This document shows positions 6,796 to 12,622 of a DNA stretch of 12,622 bases, piece after piece (within the stretch, counting starts at the first letter, position 1; each line of letters starts with the position of its first letter). The notes beneath the pieces were generated by a model, which was given only the letters and a program-made list of their open reading frames with translations, was not told where the DNA came from and made no database searches. The position numbers and the translations under genes were made by a program. This DNA is from Acidimicrobiaceae bacterium UBA7830 (GTDB lineage Bacteria; Actinomycetota; Acidimicrobiia; Acidimicrobiales; Ilumatobacteraceae). The stretch spans positions 6,657 through 19,278 of the forward strand of contig DLTS01000073.1 in the NCBI GenBank assembly GCA_002501485.1. The letters run 5' to 3'.

Positions 6796-7821
6796 GTGTC
6801 GAGTCGTCGAGTCGGCGACACGACGTTCACCCGTCGAGCGGTCGGCATGGCCCTGTTGCTACTGCTCCTCGGCATCTGCGTCCTCCCGTCGCTCGCGGTC
6901 GGCGCCAAGTCGATTCCGTGGGGCACCGTGATCGACGCGTTCACCGGCTATGACCAGACGATCACTGATCACCTGATTGTCCGCGAGCTGCGACTGCCGC
7001 GAACATTGCTCGGGCTGCTCGTCGGCGCAGCGCTTGGAGCGGCCGGGGCGTTGGCGCAGGGCGTGACCCGCAACCCGCTCGCTGACCCGGGACTGCTCGG
7101 CGTCAACGCCGGTGCCGCGCTCGCCGTCGTGCTCGGTATCTGGCTCTTCGACATCGCCAGCGTGTTCGGCCTGGTCTGGTTCGCCTTCGCCGGAGCGGCA
7201 ATCGCATCGGTCGTGGTCTACGTGCTCGGCACAATCGGGCCCGGCGGCGCCACCCCGGTCCGGCTCGCGCTCGCCGGAGCTGCGCTCGCTGCCTTCCTGT
7301 TCGCCGGTACCCGGGCGATTGTGCTGCTTGACCAAGCAACCCTCGACCAGTTCCGCTTCTGGGCGGTCGGGTCGCTCGCTGGGCGCGGCGACGACCTAGT
7401 CGGGCAGATCCTCCCGTTCGTCGTCGCCGGACTGGTCCTGGCGTTCGGCGTGGCGCGCCAACTCAACGCGATCGCGCTCGGCGATGACGCTGCGCGAGCC
7501 CTCGGAACCCGCATTGGGCTCACCCGCCTCACCAGCGTGTTGGCCATCACGCTGCTGTGCGGCTCCGCCGTGGCGGTCGCCGGACCGATTGGGTTCGTCG
7601 GACTCGTCGTGCCGCATGCGGCGCGGGCCTGGTTCGGGCCCGACCAGCGGTGGCTCCTCCCTGCGTCTGCGATGGCGGGAGCGGTGCTCCTGCTCCTGTG
7701 CGACACCGCTGGGCGCATCGTGGCCCGCCCAGGTGAGGTTCAGGTCGGCATCATGACCGCGGCAATCGGCGGACCCGCATTCATCGTTCTCGTTCGACGC
7801 ACGAGGATGGCGCAGCTGTGA
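6796..7821 (+). CDS. FecCD-family iron-chelate ABC permease, FepD-like
   Basis: Polytopic permease of about 341 aa, one half of the membrane channel for an iron chelate. Family blocks in order: LRLPRTLLGLLVGAALGAAG with ALAQGVTRNPLADPGLLGVN, then PVRLALAGAALAAFLF, FRFWAVGSLAG, LNAIALGDDAARALG, VAGPIGFVGLVVPHAARAW and LLCDTAGRIVARPGEVQVGI, ending FIVLVRRTRMAQL. The ALGDDAARALG region is the loop expected to dock on the ATPase. These blocks are typical of the FepD (siderophore) side of the family rather than of HmuU. The start is uncertain: GTG at 6796 gives a short basic leader before the first helix, GTG at 6712 or ATG at 6847 are possible, and none has a good ribosome site. Its stop overlaps the next GTG (GTGA). 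Confidence 0.9.
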   Translation: MSSRRVGDTTFTRRAVGMALLLLLLGICVLPSLAVGAKSIPWGTVIDAFTGYDQTITDHLIVRELRLPRTLLGLLVGAALGAAGALAQGVTRNPLADPGLLGVNAGAALAVVLGIWLFDIASVFGLVWFAFAGAAIASVVVYVLGTIGPGGATPVRLALAGAALAAFLFAGTRAIVLLDQATLDQFRFWAVGSLAGRGDDLVGQILPFVVAGLVLAFGVARQLNAIALGDDAARALGTRIGLTRLTSVLAITLLCGSAVAVAGPIGFVGLVVPHAARAWFGPDQRWLLPASAMAGAVLLLLCDTAGRIVARPGEVQVGIMTAAIGGPAFIVLVRRTRMAQL

Positions 7822-8924
7822 CCGACCTGCGCGACGAGGTTACGAGCGGCGCAGGTACTCGGCACCACACCGCCGCGGCCCACGTCTTGTTGCTTCGCGG
7901 TCGTGTGATCCGATGGAGCGGGTTTTCGGTCCGTCTCGACGTGCGGTCGACCAGCGTCTGTGTTGTACTCTGCGGACTTCTGGTGGTGGTCAGCCTCTGG
8001 TCGATCAGCGTCGGTGACTTTCCGATCTCGATTCGCGACGTCATCGCTACCATCCTGGGTAATCCGACCGAGGACTCCGAGTTCATCGTCGGCACACTCC
8101 GGCTTCCCCGCGTTTTGGTCGGCATCGGCGTCGGCGCCACCTTCGGCATGTCGGGGGCGATCTTCCAGTCGCTCGTGCGCAACCCGCTCGGCTCGCCCGA
8201 CATCATCGGGTTCAATGCCGGTGCTGCCCTCGGCGCCGTGACAGCCATCGTGTGGTTCGATGGGTCACCGACTCAGGTGTCGGCCGGTGCCGTTGCCGGA
8301 GGAATCATCGCAGCGCTGGCCGTCTATCTGCTGGCCTGGAAACGAGGAGTGCAGGCGTATCGGCTGGTGCTCGTCGGCATCGGCGCAGGATTCGCCGTCA
8401 ACGCCTTCATCGACTACCTGATCACCCGCGCCGAGATCAACGACGTGCAACGTGCGACCGTCTGGCTGACAGGATCGTTGAACGGCAGGAGCTGGGACGA
8501 AGTGCGCATCGTCGCCGTCGCGCTTGCGGTACTCGGGCCGCTCGCAATCATCATGCAACGCCGACTCGACCGGCTCGATCTCGGCGACGACACCGCAGCT
8601 GCACTCGGCATCAACGTCGCCCGCTCCAAGCTTGCGCTGGTACTCGTCGCCGTCTGCCTCGCCTCCCTCGGCGTCGCCGCTGCCGGCCCGATCGCATTCG
8701 TGGCATTCGTCGCCGGGCCGATCGCCCGTCGCCTCGCCAACTCTCCAAGTGCCTGCATCGTGCCAGCCGCATTCGTCGGCGCTCTGGTCACCGTCGTCGC
8801 CGACCTCGCGGCACGACGCCTGCTCGCCCCGACCGAACTCCCGGTCGGGATCATGACCGCCGCACTAGGCGCCCCCTACCTGCTGTGGCTGCTCGCCCGC
8901 CAAGCCCGGACGGGGGCACTGTGA
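7818..8924 (+). CDS. FecCD-family iron-chelate ABC permease, FepG-like
   Basis: This 368-aa permease is the likely partner of the preceding one in a heterodimeric channel. It has a hydrophilic leader of about 45 aa ending in the SVRLDVRS block that often precedes the first helix in FepG-like proteins. Then follow VGTLRLPRVLVGIGVGA, GAIFQSLVRNPLGSPDIIGF, YRLVLVGIGAGFAVNAFIDY, VWLTGSLNGRSWDEV, LDLGDDTAAALGINV, AAGPIAFVAFVAGPIARRL, and a C-terminal LLAPTELPVGIMTAALGAPY with YLLWLL. The NPLGSPDIIGF block separates it from the first permease, which reads NPLADPGLLGV. It starts at a GTG overlapping the upstream stop and ends in a GTGA that opens a 19-codon mini-frame before the ATPase. Confidence 0.92.
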   Translation: MTDLRDEVTSGAGTRHHTAAAHVLLLRGRVIRWSGFSVRLDVRSTSVCVVLCGLLVVVSLWSISVGDFPISIRDVIATILGNPTEDSEFIVGTLRLPRVLVGIGVGATFGMSGAIFQSLVRNPLGSPDIIGFNAGAALGAVTAIVWFDGSPTQVSAGAVAGGIIAALAVYLLAWKRGVQAYRLVLVGIGAGFAVNAFIDYLITRAEINDVQRATVWLTGSLNGRSWDEVRIVAVALAVLGPLAIIMQRRLDRLDLGDDTAAALGINVARSKLALVLVAVCLASLGVAAAGPIAFVAFVAGPIARRLANSPSACIVPAAFVGALVTVVADLAARRLLAPTELPVGIMTAALGAPYLLWLLARQARTGAL

Positions 8925-8980
8925 ACGACCGATCATCCGCCGCATCTGACGACGCCCCCAGCCGTCTGGAGCCTCAATGA
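8921..8980 (+). other. 19-codon mini-frame bridging permease and ATPase genes
   Basis: GTG at 8921 sits in the GTGA at the end of the permease gene, and the frame stops in the ATGA that opens the ATPase. It would encode MNDRSSAASDDAPSRLEPQ. Both junctions are exact 4-base overlaps, so ribosomes could be passed across the 52-base gap by re-initiation. A GGAG at 8968-8971 also lets the ATPase start on its own. It may be chance. Confidence 0.25.
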
Positions 8981-9804
8981 CCAGCCAACACCCCCCGTCC
9001 TCGCGCCTTCAAGCCGACGGAGTACGGCTCGCCTACGACGACGCCGTCGTCGTCGATGACCTCGACCTCCAGGTGCCCGACGGCCAGATCACCGTTATCG
9101 TCGGCCCGAACGCGTGCGGCAAGTCGACGCTCCTGCGTTCGCTCGCTCGCCTGCTGAAGCCGAGCGCCGGTCGGGTGCTGCTCGACGGCGACTTGATCCA
9201 CTCGATGCCGACCAAGGAGGTGGCGCGCCGGCTCGGGCTGCTCCCGCAGTCGCCGATTGCACCCGAGGGCATTCTCGTCGTCGATCTCGTCGCCCGCGGT
9301 CGCACCCCGCACCAGAAGCTGTTCCAACAGTGGTCGGAGTCCGACGAACGCGCCGTCCGCGCCGCACTGACCGCAACGGACACGCTCGAACTCGCCGACC
9401 GTGCGGTCGATGAGCTGTCCGGCGGGCAACGCCAACGGGTCTGGATCGCGATGGCGTTGGCCCAGGAGACCGAACTGCTGCTGCTGGACGAACCGACCAC
9501 CTTCCTAGACATCACCCATCAGATCGACGTCCTCGACCTTGTACGTGACCTGAACGAGCACGAGGGTCGCACCGTGGTGGTCGTCCTGCACGACCTAAAC
9601 CTAGCCTGTCGCTACGCACACCACATCGTGATGATGCGCGAGGGCGACATCGTGGCGTCCGGACCGCCGGCGCAGGTGATCACGGCGGATTCGGTGCGCG
9701 ATGTCTTTGGCCTCCGGAGTGTGGTCATCGACGACCCGATCAGCGCCACCCCGCTCGTGATCCCCGCCGACCAGCGTCAGCACGATCGTTCCGACGACCA
9801 GTAG
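8977..9804 (+). CDS. FepC/FhuC-type iron-chelate ABC transporter ATPase
   Basis: This 275-aa cytoplasmic ATPase powers the two FecCD permeases. Motifs by residue: Walker A GPNACGKST (43-51), Q-loop Q91 in LLPQSP, ABC signature LSGGQ (147-151), Walker B LLLLDE (167-172), D-loop TFLD, and switch His205 in VLHDLN. The stretches GPNACGKSTLL, LLPQSPIAPEGI and VARGRTPHQ are typical of siderophore-type ATPases (FepC, FhuC), more so than of heme-type HmuV. Length is normal. A GGAG at 8968-8971 lies 5 bases before the ATG. It is 52 bases behind the permease and 10 bases ahead of the next gene, so the downstream propeller may be read on the same transcript. Confidence 0.95.
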   Translation: MTSQHPPSSRLQADGVRLAYDDAVVVDDLDLQVPDGQITVIVGPNACGKSTLLRSLARLLKPSAGRVLLDGDLIHSMPTKEVARRLGLLPQSPIAPEGILVVDLVARGRTPHQKLFQQWSESDERAVRAALTATDTLELADRAVDELSGGQRQRVWIAMALAQETELLLLDEPTTFLDITHQIDVLDLVRDLNEHEGRTVVVVLHDLNLACRYAHHIVMMREGDIVASGPPAQVITADSVRDVFGLRSVVIDDPISATPLVIPADQRQHDRSDDQ

Positions 9805-9814
9805 GGTCGAAGCC

Positions 9815-11239
9815 ATGCGTGTGCTCAAAAAGTCTGCTGTTTTCCTGATCTCCGTAACCATGGCGGCAGTGGGCGGGGCGTCGACAGCGTCTGCTTCTAC
9901 GACAATCGACCAGCTTGGTTCCGACATCGACGGCGAAGCCGTGGGGGACAGCTCGGGAGGGAACGTGGTGTTGTCGGCTGACGGCACGATCGTGGCGATC
10001 AGCGCCTCTCAAAACGACGGAAGTGGTTCCGACGCCGGTCATGTCCGACTCTTTGAATGGGATGGAGCAGCTTGGGTCCAAAGAGGCGATGACATTGACG
10101 GCGAAGCCGCAGACGACTGGTCGGGACACTCGGTGTCGTTGTCGTCTAACGGCTCGATTGTTGCGATCAGCGCCATCCTTAACGACGGAGTGAATGGGAA
10201 CGACTCTGGTCACGTCCGTGTCTACGAGTGGGACGGCAGCGCGTGGCAACAGAAAGGCGGCGACATCGACGGCGAAGCGGCAGACGACTACTCAGGACGG
10301 TCGGTGTCATTGTCGGCTGACGGCAACATTGTTGCGATCGGCGCCACTAACAACGACGGAAGCGGCTCCGACGCCGGTCATGTCCGACTCTTTGAATGGG
10401 ATGGAGCAGCTTGGGTCCAAAAAGGCGGCGACATTGACGGCGAAGCCGCAGGAGACCGCTCGGGATATTCGGTGTCGCTGTCAACTGACGGCTCGATTGT
10501 TGCGATCGGCGCGCGTCGCAATTCCGCGAGCGGTACCAACGCCGGTCATGTCCGACTCTTTGAATGGGATGGAGCAGCTTGGGTCCAAAAAGGCGGCGAC
10601 ATTGACGGCGAAGCCGCAGATGACTACTCGGGACATTCGGTGTCGCTGTCAGCTGACGGCTCGATTGTTGCGATCAGCGCCATCTTTAACGACGGAATAA
10701 ATGGAGAGACCTCTGGTCACGTCCGTGTTTATGAGTGGGACGGCAGCGCGTGGCAACAGAAAGGCGGCGACATCGACGGCGAAGCCTTAGACGACTGGTC
10801 GGGATGGTCGCCGACGTTGTCGGCTGACGGCACAATTGTTGCGATCGGCGCCGTTTTTAACGACGGAATAAATGGAGAGAACTCTGGTCATGTCCGTGTT
10901 TATGAGTGGGACGGCAGCGCGTGGCAACAGAAAGGCGGCGACATCGACGGCGAATCCGCAAACGACGAGTCGGGACTGTCGGTGTCGTTGTCGGCTGACG
11001 GCACCATCGTTGCGATCGGCGCGCATCTAAACGACGGAATAAATGGGGAGGACTCTGGTCATGTCCGGGTGTACTCGATTGCCACCACCCAAAACATCAC
11101 CACGCCAGAACCTGATGAGAACGTTGAACTTCCAGCTACAGGGTCAATGAGCGGAATAGTCTCCCAAGTGCTCCTTGTGCTTGGAGCCGGTGGTCTATTG
11201 ATGCTGTTCTCCCGACGCCGACTTTCTGTCCGGGACTAA
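9815..11239 (+). CDS. Secreted wall-anchored FG-GAP-like seven-repeat propeller with LPATG tail
   Basis: This 474-aa protein has a signal peptide (MRVLKKSAVFL, ending STASAS), then seven repeats of 56-57 aa from residue 31 to about 424. Each runs GxDIDGEAADDxSGxSVSLSADG, then IVAIGA, an Asn/Asp/Gly loop (NDG-like), then SGHVRVYEWDGSAW. This is the FG-GAP/integrin-alpha-like propeller pattern, and the Asp/Asn/Gly-rich loops suggest calcium binding. After a short linker come LPATG, a hydrophobic segment and the basic RRRLSVRD end, a sortase signal. It is probably a surface protein contacting a polymer, cell or protein; the target cannot be told. AGGG at 9803-9806, overlapping the ATPase stop, is a usable ribosome site 8 bases before the ATG. 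No promoter fits in the 10-base gap, so it probably shares a transcript with the ATPase or has a promoter inside that gene. Confidence 0.88.
   Translation: MRVLKKSAVFLISVTMAAVGGASTASASTTIDQLGSDIDGEAVGDSSGGNVVLSADGTIVAISASQNDGSGSDAGHVRLFEWDGAAWVQRGDDIDGEAADDWSGHSVSLSSNGSIVAISAILNDGVNGNDSGHVRVYEWDGSAWQQKGGDIDGEAADDYSGRSVSLSADGNIVAIGATNNDGSGSDAGHVRLFEWDGAAWVQKGGDIDGEAAGDRSGYSVSLSTDGSIVAIGARRNSASGTNAGHVRLFEWDGAAWVQKGGDIDGEAADDYSGHSVSLSADGSIVAISAIFNDGINGETSGHVRVYEWDGSAWQQKGGDIDGEALDDWSGWSPTLSADGTIVAIGAVFNDGINGENSGHVRVYEWDGSAWQQKGGDIDGESANDESGLSVSLSADGTIVAIGAHLNDGINGEDSGHVRVYSIATTQNITTPEPDENVELPATGSMSGIVSQVLLVLGAGGLLMLFSRRRLSVRD
9905..11085 (+). repeat. Seven FG-GAP-like repeats of two blade types, some nearly identical in DNA
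   Basis: Blades 1, 3 and 4 end in DAGHVRLFEWDGAAW or NAGHVRLFEWDGAAW (type A). Blades 2, 5, 6 and 7 carry NDGxNGxxSGHVRVY (type B). The order is A-B-A-A-B-B-B. Bases 10371-10451 and 10539-10619 are the same 81 bases, 168 apart. The first 51 of them also occur at 10032-10082. Bases 10721-10783 and 10892-10954 share 63 bases, 171 apart. Such identity points to recent duplication or conversion. Confidence 0.85.
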
Positions 11240-11257
11240 GAAGTGTCTCCGGTATCA

Positions 11258-11277
11258 ACGAGTGCGAAAATACTCGT
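11258..11277 (+). terminator. Weak hairpin after the propeller gene
   Basis: ACGAGT and ACTCGT pair around the 8-base loop GCGAAAAT, 18 bases after the propeller stop. There is no T run, so intrinsic termination would be weak. It lies between two convergent genes, where a terminator is expected, and is the only candidate I see. Confidence 0.25.
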
Positions 11278-11419
11278 GTCGCAGCACACCCAAGAAGCTT
11301 TGAGACGCGTTGATCTGTGTGATCTCTGACTCAGAATCATGTGATTACCGCTACGGACGCTTCCCGAAACCCTTTACAAACGGAGGCTCAATCTTTTCCT
11401 CCGACACCACAGAAGAAAG

Positions 11420-12415
11420 TCAGTCAAGCCCTTCTAAAAAGCTGATCATCGCAGAACTTACCTCCGATGAGCATTCTTGTTGGAGCCAGTGACCGGCGCC
11501 CTCAATAATTTCGCAGTGGCGTAGATCACCTAAGGCTTGCTGCATGCTGCTGATTGCTTCGGGAGTGTTCCCTGCGATCAAATCTGTTGAACCACCCATG
11601 TAGAAAGAGGGCTGGTTGATGGTGGATCCGAGAAAAGGAGCCGTAATAGCGGGCAACCTGTTGATATTGCGGTACCAGTTCAAACCACCTCGGAAACCTG
11701 TCCGAGTTATTTCTTCGACATAGAAGATGAGATCTTCTTCGGTGAGCCATTGAGGCAGCTCATCTGGTGACACGAGCTGGTCGGTCATGGCCTCACCAGC
11801 TGGGAAGTGACCATCGAACGGTTCACTGATATCACCATTTCGGAGAGCATCACCGCTGATGGCATACAAGAAACCACGCATGGTTGTATAAATGTCAGCT
11901 TCAAGATCTGCTTCTGCTTTGCCGGGCTCTTGAAAGAACAAGCGGTAATAGTCTCGGTTAGGGCCCGCTGTTTGAGCCATTAATCCATTCACATCTATGC
12001 CTTCAGGCAGAGCCCCAATCGGCCCTGTGTAGGGCACGCTTAAACAAGCCACAGCGCGAAATAAATCAGGCCGCATTAGAGCGGCAAACCAAGCGACGGG
12101 TGCACCCCAGTCGTGGCCGGCTACGACCACTGGCCCTTGATTCAAATGATTAGCTACGGCCACGACATCGCCGACGAGGTGATTGATGTCGTAGGCCTCT
12201 ATTGCCTGAGGTGCAGACGTTTTTCCGTATCCACGCATCGACATTGCAACTGCTTGGTACCCGGCATGCGCTAAGGCGTCTATTTGGTGACGCCACGAAT
12301 ACCAACTCTCGGGGAAGCCATGACACATCACGACTGCGGGACCTTGCCCTTTGGTTACATAGTGGATTTCTATTCCATTGCCCTGAATAACGTGTTCTTC
12401 CAAGTTGCTAACCAT
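11420..12415 (-). CDS. Alpha/beta-fold epoxide hydrolase (soluble EH type)
   Basis: This 331-aa cytoplasmic enzyme should add water to an epoxide, giving a vicinal diol. Motifs by residue: oxyanion-hole HGFP (32-35) in CHGFPESWYSWRHQ; nucleophile Asp102 in GHDWG; acid Asp278 in GGSTDLIAG; catalytic His309 in EGAGHWLQQE. The lid supplies the two epoxide-activating tyrosines, probably in DYYRLFFQEPG (155-165) and Y248 in LNWYRNINR. The match to soluble epoxide hydrolases (EphA-like) is close in order and length. A haloalkane dehalogenase is less likely because of the lid tyrosines. The start at 12415 gives the expected short leader before the first strand. GC is lower than in the iron locus. 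It is divergent from a short-chain dehydrogenase gene 51 bases away, hinting at a shared lipid, sterol or xenobiotic oxidation role. Confidence 0.92.
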   Translation of the reverse strand: MVSNLEEHVIQGNGIEIHYVTKGQGPAVVMCHGFPESWYSWRHQIDALAHAGYQAVAMSMRGYGKTSAPQAIEAYDINHLVGDVVAVANHLNQGPVVVAGHDWGAPVAWFAALMRPDLFRAVACLSVPYTGPIGALPEGIDVNGLMAQTAGPNRDYYRLFFQEPGKAEADLEADIYTTMRGFLYAISGDALRNGDISEPFDGHFPAGEAMTDQLVSPDELPQWLTEEDLIFYVEEITRTGFRGGLNWYRNINRLPAITAPFLGSTINQPSFYMGGSTDLIAGNTPEAISSMQQALGDLRHCEIIEGAGHWLQQECSSEVSSAMISFLEGLD

Positions 12416-12466
12416 CCAGAGATCATGGCACTACTTGCATTAGTCCTTGCAATCTAGAGTGCATCT

Positions 12467-12622
12467 ATGAGCGAATTGAGATTTGATGGCAGAGTCGCCT
12501 TGGTGACTGGTGCCGGCGGTGGACTTGGCCGAGAACATGCACTCCTGCTCGCGTCGCGAGGTGCAGCCGTGATGGTGAATGACTTGGGATCACCAACTAT
12601 GGGAGGCCAAGACCATGACCCA
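12467..12622 (+). CDS. Short-chain dehydrogenase/reductase, 3' end cut off by the window
   Basis: Only the first 52 codons are present. They read MSELRFDGRVALVTGAGGGL and onward, with the Rossmann glycine motif TGAGGGLG, then LLASRGAAVMVNDLG, the second strand ending in Asp, which favours NAD over NADP. The NDLG segment and the following Gly-rich insertion resemble the dehydrogenase part of MFE-2-type 3-hydroxyacyl-CoA dehydrogenases and their actinobacterial relatives, so beta-oxidation of fatty or sterol acyl-CoA is a fair guess. The catalytic Ser-Tyr-Lys lies outside the window. The ATG at 12467 fits the family's usual N-terminus. The 51-base gap to the divergent epoxide hydrolase must hold both promoters. 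Confidence 0.9.
   Translation, partial: MSELRFDGRVALVTGAGGGLGREHALLLASRGAAVMVNDLGSPTMGGQDHDP

Noticed and set aside
9905..11085. CRISPR-like array
   Set aside because: The repeats are 168-171 bases, in frame and encode protein blades. There are no short repeats with unique spacers.

Overview
The window looks like chromosome from a high-GC Gram-positive actinobacterium, most probably a marine or freshwater member of the Acidimicrobiia (Ilumatobacter-like). The pointers are the Thr/Val/Ala/Pro (TTTVAP) linkers, lipoproteins with actinobacterial lipoboxes, LPxTG-type wall-sorting tails, a CCA-encoding tRNA, frequent GTG starts, and the flavour of the SDR and epoxide-hydrolase genes. The taxonomic call is inference from recall, not from a search.

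Layout. (1) Bases 1-3200, moderate GC: the 3' part of a tRNA-Leu(GAG), a minus-strand exported membrane protein of unknown function, and a divergent secreted seven-repeat beta-propeller protein with a fibronectin type III domain and an LPATG tail. (2) About 3200-9805, clearly GC-richer: an iron/heme acquisition locus. It opens with a coding-like gene remnant on the minus strand and an AT-rich control region holding two inverted repeats built from TTAGG/CCTAA half-sites. Then come an HmuT-like lipoprotein, a HugZ-like heme-degrading protein, an unrecognised 194-aa protein, an Mtb12-like lipoprotein, two FecCD permeases (FepD-like and FepG-like) and a FepC-like ATPase. Most junctions are ATGA/GTGA overlaps, so much of it is probably one or two operons. 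(3) 9815-11239: a second LPATG-anchored seven-repeat propeller (FG-GAP type) starting 10 bases after the ATPase stop. (4) 11420-12622, lower GC: an epoxide hydrolase on the minus strand, divergent from the start of a short-chain dehydrogenase cut by the window end.

How it may work together. The HmuT-like lipoprotein would capture heme or an iron chelate outside the membrane, the two different permeases would form the channel, the ATPase would drive it, and the HugZ-like protein would release iron from heme in the cytoplasm. The odd point is that the binding protein is heme-type while the permease pair and ATPase are siderophore-type. Two extra co-transcribed genes have no known role in iron uptake. 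The palindrome overlapping the expected start of transcription is the natural place for a metal-responsive repressor.
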